From VFKU01 sp964620045 (GTDB lineage Bacteria; Hydrogenedentota; Hydrogenedentia; Hydrogenedentales; GCA-2746185), in the NCBI GenBank assembly GCA_964620045.1, contig CAZUJL010000002.1, positions 1-64,000 on the forward strand: 64,000 nucleotides of DNA, written 5' to 3'. Position 1 is the stretch's first letter, and every line of letters begins with the position of its first letter. Made by a program: the position numbers and the translations under genes. Shown piece after piece: positions 40,321-48,738 of the stretch. The notes below the pieces were generated by a model. That model had not been told where the DNA came from. It did not search any database and worked only from the letters and a program-made list of their open reading frames with translations.

Positions 40321-42636
40321 TCAATCAGTCTGCGCGCGCCGCGCGGGCTTCTCTTTTCCCGGATGATACGCCGCGACCTGATTCGCCTTAATATCCGCCT
40401 CGCTAAAGCGCACGGGCTTCAATTCCTCGTTCGCAAACAGCTTCGCCTGATCACCCATGTGCGGCGAATCGGGATATTCGGATTCACCATAAGCCACCAC
40501 CGAATACGCGCGCGGGGTGTCACCGAATTCGACCGCGAAGATCCAGCCGTCGCCGGAGTTCGCGACGCGTTTGCCGTCCGGCGCGTCTTTGTATTCGAGC
40601 ACGCGGAACGAGCCCATGCCGTTGGTCGATCCGCCCACCGGCAGGTCCGTGCCATCCGCCAAACGCAGCCGGTGCGCCTCGCCCCACGCGATATCCAGCG
40701 CGCCGTAGCGCTTCTTCACCTCGCCGACAGCCTTCACAAAGGTCTCGAGCGCCTTGGCTTCGTCGCGCAATCCACGCGGCGTGGTGACGGGATCGGAGCT
40801 AAGCCAGCGTTGCGCGAAATCCGTCGCGCCGAGCGGATCCGCGCGGCCATCGAGATTTTTTGAGTAAAGCCGCCACCAATGCTCGAACAACACCCCACCG
40901 CGACTCTCTCGCGCCGTCGTGCCGTCCCACGCGGCGATCACGTCCAGCGCCGCGCGCACATCGCCGGTCGGATGCGACTCGCGCACGATGCGCACGAGGT
41001 CATCCTGCACGCGATCGGCGAGCACGCTGCGCTGCGAATGCTTCAGCTTCACGACCTCTTCAAGGCTGTATTTGTCGCTGTTGTTGATCAGCAGCAACGA
41101 ATGCTGCGAGCGCAGGCTCAGCGCGTTGTCGTTGAAGTAACGCGGGTATTGCATGCGGTCAATCGGCGCGCGCAGACTCGTGAGGTACGGCGGGCTGTTC
41201 GAATTCATCACGTAGCCGCCCGAGGGGTTCAGCAACTGCGGCAGATCGGCCACCGCGTGAACGCCCTGCCACACGTCCGCCGCCCCGCGCGCGTGCACCG
41301 CCACTGCATCGTGATTGTCGTGCGGCATCTTCGGAATCGTGCCGTTCCACAGGTAGAAAATATTGCCGTCGCGGTCCGCATAGCCCACGTTGAACATCGG
41401 AATGCGCGGGTCGTCCAGCGCCGCTTTGAACTCCGCGAGGTTCTGCGCACGCCCCATATCGAACCATTGCTCAATCGCGCGGAACTGGTCCCACGACACC
41501 GATTTCAACACAAAAACCTGGGCTTTTGTCCGATAAATCACCGGACCCATCGACGTGTACTCGAAGTTGCGCGTCACTTCGCGCAGGTTCGGCTTTTCAA
41601 AACGCTTCACCGTCTCAGTCAACGGCGCCTCGGTGCCGGAGACAATGCGCCCCGCCGTTTGTGGCACGGCGTCGTTGCCGAGTGTCGTGACAATCGGCTC
41701 CTGAACCTCGACCATCTCGCGCACAAGCACCGAGACTTCTTCGCTCGTGATTGCCTCAGAGTTTCCGTCGAAGAGGTAGCGGTTCGAATCGTTCGGATCG
41801 AGATCGAGTGCGTAGATTTCTTCCAGATCCGGATAGTTCACGGTGTGCGTCCAGCCGAGCGCGTCGTTGAACCCGCTCGTGAGCAGCGGCCGGCCGATGT
41901 AGGTTGAGCCATATAGGTTGTACTGCCCCGGCACCGTCACGTGCGCCTCGTAGTACGTCGCCACCGGCGTCCACGGCTGGTGCGGGTTACCCATCAGGAT
42001 CGCCTTGCCCGATGTGGTCCGCGTGCCGTCGAAGGCCCACATGTTGGAGCCCATGTCCGGTTCCGGCTCCACCACGGTGGCCGCGCCGTCGGCGTCCATC
42101 GCCTTGCGGAACTTGTCGATCAGGTTGCCGCGGTCAAACGCGAACCGCGCCACGCCCGCGATGCCGTGCGCGTGGATGTCCATCGGCGTGATCGGCTGAA
42201 TCCAGTCCTCCAGCTCGCCCCGGTGCCGCGCGATGTAGTAATTCAGCCCCGCCGCGTAGCCCTCAATCGTCTCGCGCATCTCGGGCTTCAACTCGCCGTA
42301 GGTCGCCTCGGCCCGCGCACGAAAGCGGTACTGCAGGCTCTCGAAATCGGACTTGAGGTTCGCGTCCTTCTCGCCCGGGCCGAAGGTCTGCGACAACTCG
42401 CCGCGCGTGGCGAGCAACAGCCGCATGATGTTGTGCAGATGATCCTCGGCCTGTGCATAGGCAAAGCCGAAACCGGCCGCGCGGTAATTTTCCGCGAGGA
42501 TATGCGGCACGCCGTACTCCGTGCGGCGAATGGTCACCTGCCGCGCAAGCGTGTCGGCGTCTGGAGTGCCGGCGAAGGACGCAGCAGAAAGCAGCAGGGC
42601 GACAGCGCAAAGCATTCGGTGGAAGCGAAGTTGCAC
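40321..42636 (-). CDS. Penicillin acylase-family Ntn hydrolase
   Basis: A 771-aa periplasmic precursor of the penicillin G acylase/N-acyl-homoserine-lactone acylase family, which hydrolyses amide bonds after self-cleavage into alpha and beta chains. A signal peptide (LCAVALLLSAASFAG) is followed by the alpha chain with VTIRRTEYGVPHI and AEDHLHNIMRLLLATRGELSQTF. The autocleavage site is DMG-SNMWAFDG near residue 198, where Ser becomes the N-terminal nucleophile; GNPHQPW and GWTHTVNYPD follow. All are intact. GTG 42636 follows GGAGAG. Substrates could be beta-lactams, AHLs or other acyl amides; none can be chosen from sequence. Confidence 0.92.
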   Translation of the reverse strand: MQLRFHRMLCAVALLLSAASFAGTPDADTLARQVTIRRTEYGVPHILAENYRAAGFGFAYAQAEDHLHNIMRLLLATRGELSQTFGPGEKDANLKSDFESLQYRFRARAEATYGELKPEMRETIEGYAAGLNYYIARHRGELEDWIQPITPMDIHAHGIAGVARFAFDRGNLIDKFRKAMDADGAATVVEPEPDMGSNMWAFDGTRTTSGKAILMGNPHQPWTPVATYYEAHVTVPGQYNLYGSTYIGRPLLTSGFNDALGWTHTVNYPDLEEIYALDLDPNDSNRYLFDGNSEAITSEEVSVLVREMVEVQEPIVTTLGNDAVPQTAGRIVSGTEAPLTETVKRFEKPNLREVTRNFEYTSMGPVIYRTKAQVFVLKSVSWDQFRAIEQWFDMGRAQNLAEFKAALDDPRIPMFNVGYADRDGNIFYLWNGTIPKMPHDNHDAVAVHARGAADVWQGVHAVADLPQLLNPSGGYVMNSNSPPYLTSLRAPIDRMQYPRYFNDNALSLRSQHSLLLINNSDKYSLEEVVKLKHSQRSVLADRVQDDLVRIVRESHPTGDVRAALDVIAAWDGTTARESRGGVLFEHWWRLYSKNLDGRADPLGATDFAQRWLSSDPVTTPRGLRDEAKALETFVKAVGEVKKRYGALDIAWGEAHRLRLADGTDLPVGGSTNGMGSFRVLEYKDAPDGKRVANSGDGWIFAVEFGDTPRAYSVVAYGESEYPDSPHMGDQAKLFANEELKPVRFSEADIKANQVAAYHPGKEKPARRAQTD

Positions 42637-42676
42637 GGATCTCTCCTTTAGTTTGGACGACTACCTTGCGGCGCCG

Positions 42677-42718
42677 CGAAGCTGTGCTTCGCTTAGTAAA
42701 GCGGGAGCGAGCTCCCGC
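42677..42718. repeat. Two adjacent hairpins (REP-like)
   Basis: CGAAGC-TGT-GCTTCG (42677-42691) and GCGGGAGC-GA-GCTCCCGC (42701-42718), both perfect, in the 99-base gap upstream of the penicillin acylase gene and downstream of the prepilin-like gene. They look like remnants of a dispersed palindromic repeat and may also slow read-through. Confidence 0.65.
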
Positions 42719-42735
42719 AGTCCAAAGAAGGGAAA

Positions 42736-43371
42736 CTAGAAGATGTGTTCCATGTAAAACCGGTGGGACAACTCCGCCACCTGCCGCGTCATCGGAAACT
42801 CGCGGGGATACGCGACGTACTCACGCCGGCCGTCGCTGTAGATCACGTTGCCGCCCAAGTCCATGCGGCCCGTTTCGTCGAGCCGGGTCGAGATGAATTC
42901 CCAGCGAATAATGTGCGCGGGGCCTGGTGTGTCGCGCTCGACCGGCGGCAGTTCGTAGCGCGCGCCTTCGGGCGTGAACGCGACCAGGTAGTCCTTGCGA
43001 GTAAATTCCGGCAATTGCATGTTCTGCTTGTTCAGCAGCGTGTGCCAGTAGGCGCGAAATTCCTCGTCGGTGCCGACTTGATACAGCATCGTCGACAGAA
43101 TTTTTTTCTGCCCGCCCTGGCCTTCCTGGCGGAACAAGGTGCGCGCATGCTGCACGATTTCCTGTGGCGTCCACGCGGCCGACTTGTTGCCCTCGTGCAC
43201 CGCCGTCGCCATCTCGCCGACGCGATCCGAGCGCATCTCTTCGCCCGCCGCCGTCGTCTTCGCCATGCGCAGCGCCTTGGTGAGCACAGGCACCAGCAGC
43301 GTCATCAGGATCATAATGATGCACAGCACGACCAGCGTCTCGATCATGCTGAACCCCGCGCGGCGCTTCAT
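42736..43371 (-). CDS. Prepilin-like protein with N-terminal methylation site
   Basis: A 211-aa protein with a type IV prepilin/pseudopilin leader: MKRRAG followed by FSMIETLVVLCIIMILMTLL. Cleavage is expected after the Gly, and the Glu at mature position 5 is present. After the hydrophobic helix come a charged helix (TKALRMAKTTAAGEEM) and a globular C-terminal domain. Many Planctomycetes and Verrucomicrobia encode solitary proteins of this kind (some with DUF1559), but the C-terminal part here is not one I recognise. ATG 43371 follows CAGGAG. No type II secretion or pilus genes are in the window, so its assembly machinery must be elsewhere. Confidence 0.78.
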   Translation of the reverse strand: MKRRAGFSMIETLVVLCIIMILMTLLVPVLTKALRMAKTTAAGEEMRSDRVGEMATAVHEGNKSAAWTPQEIVQHARTLFRQEGQGGQKKILSTMLYQVGTDEEFRAYWHTLLNKQNMQLPEFTRKDYLVAFTPEGARYELPPVERDTPGPAHIIRWEFISTRLDETGRMDLGGNVIYSDGRREYVAYPREFPMTRQVAELSHRFYMEHIF

Positions 43372-43473
43372 GCCCAACGACTCCTGCTCCACCGGCTATC
43401 CTAGCATGCCTCCGCCGATTGCAGCACCGGCGCGCCGCGTGCGAAAATCGTGGGATTCCACCGGAGTGGGCGC

Positions 43474-44088
43474 GTGCGGCTGTACCTGATTCGACACGGC
43501 GAGACCGAGCACAACCGCACCCTGCGTGTGCAGGGCCACGGCCCCGTGCCGCTAAATGCCACCGGCATCGATCAGGTCACGCGGCTCGCGCGACGCATCG
43601 CCGGCAGCACCACGCTCGATCATATTTATTCCAGCGACCTGCGCCGCACGCAGATGTCCGCCGAGATCATCGCCGCGCACACCCGCGCGCCGATCACCTA
43701 TGACGTGCTGTACCGCGAACGCGATCCGGGCGATCTGTCCGACAAAACCTACGACGAAGCGCGCGCATTTTTTACGGAGTTGCCGTATATCCCGCCGAAC
43801 GGCGAAAGCGTCGAGATCTTTCTCGATCGCGTCAAGCGCGCGATGGATCGCGTGATCGAACTCGAAGGTGCCGGCGACCGCCGCGTCGCCCTCGTCACCC
43901 ACGGCATGTTCCTGCGCGGCTTCCTGCACGTCTGCCTCGGCCGCGACCACACCGAAGTCGGCACCTGGCGCAACTCCTGCCTCACCATCGCCGACTACAC
44001 GCCCAGCACCGGCTGGGACGTATTAACCCTTGCCTGCGCGGCCCACCTCGACGAAGAAGCCGAACCCACCCACGCGACGGGTGGTTGA
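43474..44088 (+). CDS. Histidine phosphatase (phosphoglycerate mutase-like)
   Basis: A 204-aa member of histidine phosphatase branch 1. The phospho-acceptor motif LIRHGETEHN stands at residues 5-14, the second Arg and Glu regions in YSSDLRRTQMSAEII near 55 and YRERDPGDL near 85, and the second catalytic His in LVTHGMFLRGFL near 150. The family ranges from cofactor-dependent mutases to broad phosphatases such as CobC; this short form is more likely a phosphatase. GTG 43474 has GGAG at good spacing; the longer open frame starting at 43450 adds eight residues without a better site. It is divergent from the prepilin-like gene. Confidence 0.88.
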   Translation: MRLYLIRHGETEHNRTLRVQGHGPVPLNATGIDQVTRLARRIAGSTTLDHIYSSDLRRTQMSAEIIAAHTRAPITYDVLYRERDPGDLSDKTYDEARAFFTELPYIPPNGESVEIFLDRVKRAMDRVIELEGAGDRRVALVTHGMFLRGFLHVCLGRDHTEVGTWRNSCLTIADYTPSTGWDVLTLACAAHLDEEAEPTHATGG

Positions 44089-44096
44089 GCGCGTTT

Positions 44097-44165
44097 GGGA
44101 GGGCGAGCGTACTCGCGAGCTAGCGTTAACCAGCGACTACAGCTCGCGAGTACGCTCGCCCTCCC
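44097..44165. repeat. Perfect 25-base inverted repeat with 19-base loop
   Basis: Left arm 44097-44121, right arm 44141-44165, identical over all 25 bases (GGGAGGGCGAGCGTACTCGC and on). It lies 9 bases past the phosphatase stop and 48 before the oxidoreductase start. There is no U tract. The perfection suggests recent insertion of a MITE/REP-type element rather than an old terminator. Confidence 0.9.
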
Positions 44166-44213
44166 GTCATCGCCACGCGGGTTGCTATGATGGGGCGAAT
44201 TTGAGGATTCCAC

Positions 44214-45527
44214 ATGAACATCATCACCCGTCGCCAATTTCTCGCCGCCACCGGTTCTGCCGCGCTCGCCGCAGGCCTTTCATCGCCTCGTCGCGTGCTC
44301 GCCGCGAACGATAAGGTCAACGTCGCGTGCATCGGCCTCGGCGGGCAGGGGAAGAGCGACCTGCGCAATGTCGTGCAGCAGGGGCACAACATCGTCGCGC
44401 TGTGCGATGTGGACTGGCGTATGTGTGGCGGCTTGTTCGACGCGTATCCCAAGGCGAAGCAGTGGCGCGACTACCGCGAGATGTTCGACAAGCAGAAGGA
44501 CATCGACGCGGTCGTAATCGCGACACCGGATCATCATCACGCGTTTGCCGCGATGGCGGCGCTCGGCCACGGCAAGCACACGTACTGCGAGAAGCCGCTG
44601 ACGCATTCCGTGTTTGAAGCGCGCACACTCGCGCAGGCGGCCGTGAAGTCCGGCCTCTCCACGCAAATGGGCAATCAGGGCCAGGCGGATGATCACGTTC
44701 GCGTCACGGCAGAAATTCTGCGCTCGGGCGTCATCGGCCCTGTGCGCGAAATCCACCTGTGGACCGATCGCCCGATCTGGCCGCAGGGCATCGAGCGGCC
44801 CGCCGAGGCGCAGACACCGCACGAAGAAATGGATTGGGACCTGTGGCTCGGGCCCGCGCCCGAGCGTCCGTACAACGCGGCGTATCACCCCTTCAAGTGG
44901 CGCGGCTGGTGGGATTTCGGCACCGGCGCGCTGGGCGACATGGGCTGCCACATGTTCTATCCGGTGTTCTACGAACTCGAGCTCGGCCAGCCGCTCTCGG
45001 TCGAAGCGACGAGCGAGCCGTTCAACAGCGAGACCTATCCGACGAAATCCGTCATTAAGTATGAGTTCGCCGCGCGTGGTGAATGGCCGGCGTGCACACT
45101 GACGTGGTACGACGGTGGCAACAAACCGCCGCGCCCAGCAGGCCTGCCGGATGGCGAGGACTACAAGCCGACGGGCATGTACTACAAGGGCGACAAGGGC
45201 GTGCTGTTCCGCGGCGACCACAGCGACAAGAAAGCCGACCGCATCCTGATGCCGGACGGCGAGCTGAAGGACTACACGCCGCCCGCGCCGACGCTGCCGC
45301 GCTCGATCGGCCACTGGCAAGAATTCTTCGGCGCGATCACGGGCGACGCGAAACCCGGCGCGAACTTCGAGACCGCCGGCCGCATCACTGAGGCGGTGCT
45401 GATCGGCAACGCCGCGCTGAAGGCCGGCAAAAAACTGGAGTGGGATTCCGCCAATCTTACGTTCGCCAATGCGCCCGACGCCGCGCAGTTCCTGCGCAAC
45501 GAATACCGCAAAGGCTGGACGTTGTAA
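44214..45527 (+). CDS. Tat-exported Gfo/Idh/MocA-family oxidoreductase
   Basis: A 437-aa NAD(P)-dependent oxidoreductase of the Gfo/Idh/MocA family with a Tat signal (TRRQFLAATGSAALAAG). The Rossmann motif VACIGLGGQGKSD is near residue 37, ATPDHHHAFAAMAAL near 103, and the family EKP motif (YCEKPLTHS) near 123 carries the catalytic Lys. The C-terminal alpha/beta domain is present to a normal length. Members from Planctomycetes and neighbours act on sugars or inositols in the periplasm; the substrate is unknown. ATG 44214 follows GAGGA. Its stop is 3 bases from that of the convergent membrane fusion gene. Confidence 0.9.
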   Translation: MNIITRRQFLAATGSAALAAGLSSPRRVLAANDKVNVACIGLGGQGKSDLRNVVQQGHNIVALCDVDWRMCGGLFDAYPKAKQWRDYREMFDKQKDIDAVVIATPDHHHAFAAMAALGHGKHTYCEKPLTHSVFEARTLAQAAVKSGLSTQMGNQGQADDHVRVTAEILRSGVIGPVREIHLWTDRPIWPQGIERPAEAQTPHEEMDWDLWLGPAPERPYNAAYHPFKWRGWWDFGTGALGDMGCHMFYPVFYELELGQPLSVEATSEPFNSETYPTKSVIKYEFAARGEWPACTLTWYDGGNKPPRPAGLPDGEDYKPTGMYYKGDKGVLFRGDHSDKKADRILMPDGELKDYTPPAPTLPRSIGHWQEFFGAITGDAKPGANFETAGRITEAVLIGNAALKAGKKLEWDSANLTFANAPDAAQFLRNEYRKGWTL

Positions 45528-45530
45528 CGA

Positions 45531-48500
45531 CTACTCTTTCGGTTTTTGCTCGGGCGTTTCGGTCGTCTCTTCGGAATCGCCGGTGTAGCCCAGCGCCTTC
45601 ATCTGGGCCTTCGTTTCCTCCGACATCTCGCTCGTGTTGAGCGAGGAGGCCGGCACGGCGCCCTTCTGAATCGCTTCGTTCATGCTCTGCAGTTGCAGCT
45701 TCATCACGCCCAGTTCATCGGAATGCGCCCCATCGGCGACGATGTTCGTCTGCTCGCCCGGATCGGCCGTCAGGTCATACATTTCTTCCGGCGCGTAGTG
45801 GCGCTTGTTTTCGTTCGACTGGATGTATTTCGTCCGCATGCTGCGCAGCGACTGGAGCTGAATCCCCTCGAAGTCGAGATGACTGTGCACGAACTCCACA
45901 CCTTGGTTATTCGAGGTCATTTGATCCGTCAACAGCGGCTGCCCTTGCCATTTTTCGGAAGATTGCAGGCCCGCGAACTTCGCCAGCGTCGGCGCGATGT
46001 CCACATGCCGCGCGAGATCGTTGATGTACTGCCCCTTCGCCGCGTTGCCCGGCAGCTTCATCATCAGCGGGATCTTGATCTGCTCGTCGTACAACGACAA
46101 CCCGTGCCACCAGCCGCCGTGCTCGTGGAATTCCTCGCCGTGGTCCGACGTGAACACGATCAGCGTGTCGTCGTACAACCCGCGCTGCTTCAGGCCCGCA
46201 ATCAGGCGGCCGACATGCTCGTCCATATACTCGATTTCATAGGAGTACGACCGGATCAGCGCTTCCATCCACTTTTCCGGATCAGGATTTGCCATCTGCA
46301 CGCGCGCGTAGCCTTTGCCGGGGCGCTTCGGATCGCGATACGGGTCGTGCGGGTCCATGTAATGCAGGAACAGGAGGAACGGCGCGTCTTTCGGGCGCCG
46401 GTCGGAATCGATCCAGTCAAGGCCAGCGTCGGTGACGACGGGGGCGGGCTGATAGAAATCCGTGATCACAATGCGCCCGCGCAGGATTTTCGAATTGAAC
46501 ACCTGCACGACCTTGCGCAGGATGTCGTAGCCGATCAGTTTTTCACACGAACCCTTCGCGCCGAAGTACAGGTTCGGTTTCAGGTCGGTGTAATCGACAA
46601 AGCCCTGGTTGTAGTTAAAGATACTCGTGATGTTCGGGTTGTTCGAGAACCCACGCGTGTAGTACCCGCCGTCGTGCAGCACTTCGGCGAACGTCATCAC
46701 GTCCTGCGGCAACGCCGAGACTTTGCTCGTCGCGCGATGCGCCTCGGGGTACATGCCGGAGAAGATTGATCCGAACGAAGCCTTTGTCCACGACGACTGC
46801 GCGATCGCGTTCTGGAAAACGACCGCATCACCCGCGAGCGCCACGAGGTTCGGCGTCTTCGGCCGCGCGTCTGGGTTATAGGCTTGCAGATAGTCCGCGC
46901 GCAGGGTGTCCACGGCCACGATCACGATGTTCGGCGCCGTGAGGCCCTTGGACGTGAACGCCGGCACTTCGATCTTCGGCTTATTCGTCGCCGCCAACGC
47001 AGCGCCCGCGGCCACGATCACGACAAACGCCGCCACACCGCCTACCGCGCCCAGCTTCCAGTTTCGCGCGGCGCGCGACAACACATAGCCCACGATCGCC
47101 GCGCCCACGGCCACCGCCGCCACGCCGCCGAGCACCTTCACATAGTCGCCGCCGTGCATCGCGGCTTCCTGCAATACGTCGCGGCGATAGCGGAACATGC
47201 CGATCATCAGACCCAGCGCGCCCGCCGTTCCGGCAAGGCACACTGCAAACGTCACGCGCGTCGGCGCGAACTTGTCGAATAACAGATAGAGGAACACGAG
47301 GCCAGCCGCGATGCCCAGGCCGATCGGGCTGAACACGATGCCGTACACCAGCGGTCCCCACCAGTACGCGATCGAGTCCGTGATGGAGCCGAGCTGGCGC
47401 ATATGCACAACCGCTTCCACCAGCCCGATGCCCGCCGCGCCAAGCACGCCCGCGATCAGTCCCGCGCCGAGCGCACCGCCGAGTTTCGCGCGATACGCCG
47501 CGATCACGTCCGGTGAAAGCGTCAAACTGTCTTTTTTGCCGCCGGTTTCTGAACGCACCGCGGCGATCTTCGCGAGCAGCTTGTCCTTGTCCGGTCGGCC
47601 CGAGAGGATAAGCAGCGGAATGCTGACCACGAACGGCAGCACCTGCCCGATCCAGTAGAAGAGGTGCGCGAAAAGGAAGGCTTCCTCCGCGCCGTATTTA
47701 CCGCCGAGCAACGCCGTCATCACGGCTTCGCGCGCGGCAAGACCACCCGCCGTCGGCGCAATCACCGTGCTCACGATCGTGAGCGGGCTCGCGAACAACA
47801 CGTCCAGCACGTTCGCGCCGCCGCCGCTGATCGCCATCGCTGTGCAGAAGTAGATCATGCAAATCGCGAGATGCACACACAGCCCAAGGCCCACCGCCGC
47901 CATGAGCAACCGGCGCTGACCGGCGTACGCTGTCACCGCGGAGCCAAGCGTGTTCACCTGGTTGCGGATTTTTCCCGGCACCGGCAACGCCGCCGCGAGC
48001 ACCTGCGCAATGCGCGGGTTCAGCAGCAGCAGGAACGCCGTAAGAATGAACGTACCGAGAATAAGCAGCACCGGCGCAAGCATCGCGATGTTGAAGCTGA
48101 ACAGGCGCGCGCCCAGCGGCAGCGTCAGGAACACGAGCAGGAAGAGCGCGATGAATCCGATCAGTTTTTCGACCGCGATTACCGTCGCGCACTTGATCGG
48201 CTGGCCCGTGTACGTCGCGCTTTCAACGAGCCGGTACCCGTCCAACCCAATCGTGCCCGGCAGGAACAGGCCGATCGCGCGCCCCATGAACCAGCAGCGG
48301 GCGAGGTAGAGAAACGGCAGGCGGATGCCCTGGCCCAGCAGCAAAAGTTTCCAGCGCATGATGCCGCAGGAAATTCCGGTCAGCAGTACGACCACCGCCA
48401 CGGAGATCCACAGCGCCGCCGCGCCGCGGTCAAGCTGCTTGAGGACGTCAACAAGCTGGCTCGGCGACACACCCTTCCACACATCGGGCGGCACGCCCAG

Positions 48501-48578
48501 TTTCGCGGGGATGAACAGCAGACCGGCGAACAGCGCCACGATGCCGATGCGGATGACGAGGAATACAAACTTCTTCAT
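45531..48578 (-). CDS. Flippase-like TM domain fused to alkaline-phosphatase-superfamily (sulfatase-like) domain
   Basis: A 1015-aa membrane protein in three parts. Residues 1-330 are a UPF0104/LPG-synthase-TM-type flippase-like domain (GRAIGLFLPGTIGLDGYRL; PTAGGLAAREAVMTALLGGKYG). Residues 365-540 add about six more TM helices. From about 555 comes a sulfatase-like domain: NIVIVAVDTLRADYL, SSWTKASFGSIFSG, HYMDPHDPY, TSDHGEEFHEHGGW. The usual sulfatase C/S-x-P-x-R is absent; the nucleophile position appears to be Thr in SSWTKAS, as in lipid headgroup transferases. ATG 48578 starts the first TM; the 43 open codons before it are leader. Possibly a lipid- or glycan-modifying transferase. Confidence 0.82.
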   Translation of the reverse strand: MKKFVFLVIRIGIVALFAGLLFIPAKLGVPPDVWKGVSPSQLVDVLKQLDRGAAALWISVAVVVLLTGISCGIMRWKLLLLGQGIRLPFLYLARCWFMGRAIGLFLPGTIGLDGYRLVESATYTGQPIKCATVIAVEKLIGFIALFLLVFLTLPLGARLFSFNIAMLAPVLLILGTFILTAFLLLLNPRIAQVLAAALPVPGKIRNQVNTLGSAVTAYAGQRRLLMAAVGLGLCVHLAICMIYFCTAMAISGGGANVLDVLFASPLTIVSTVIAPTAGGLAAREAVMTALLGGKYGAEEAFLFAHLFYWIGQVLPFVVSIPLLILSGRPDKDKLLAKIAAVRSETGGKKDSLTLSPDVIAAYRAKLGGALGAGLIAGVLGAAGIGLVEAVVHMRQLGSITDSIAYWWGPLVYGIVFSPIGLGIAAGLVFLYLLFDKFAPTRVTFAVCLAGTAGALGLMIGMFRYRRDVLQEAAMHGGDYVKVLGGVAAVAVGAAIVGYVLSRAARNWKLGAVGGVAAFVVIVAAGAALAATNKPKIEVPAFTSKGLTAPNIVIVAVDTLRADYLQAYNPDARPKTPNLVALAGDAVVFQNAIAQSSWTKASFGSIFSGMYPEAHRATSKVSALPQDVMTFAEVLHDGGYYTRGFSNNPNITSIFNYNQGFVDYTDLKPNLYFGAKGSCEKLIGYDILRKVVQVFNSKILRGRIVITDFYQPAPVVTDAGLDWIDSDRRPKDAPFLLFLHYMDPHDPYRDPKRPGKGYARVQMANPDPEKWMEALIRSYSYEIEYMDEHVGRLIAGLKQRGLYDDTLIVFTSDHGEEFHEHGGWWHGLSLYDEQIKIPLMMKLPGNAAKGQYINDLARHVDIAPTLAKFAGLQSSEKWQGQPLLTDQMTSNNQGVEFVHSHLDFEGIQLQSLRSMRTKYIQSNENKRHYAPEEMYDLTADPGEQTNIVADGAHSDELGVMKLQLQSMNEAIQKGAVPASSLNTSEMSEETKAQMKALGYTGDSEETTETPEQKPKE

Positions 48579-48738
48579 GAAATGGTGTCCGGCGCGAACT
48601 GCGTGCACCGCCTCCGTTTGCAGTTGACAATGGCTGCGAATACTAACACAAGCCCTTGCGGGGCCGCACCTTAGAAACGGCCGCGCGAAGTGCGTTCCGG
48701 GCCTCATTCCGCTAGGCTACGCGCAGGAGAACCAGCGC

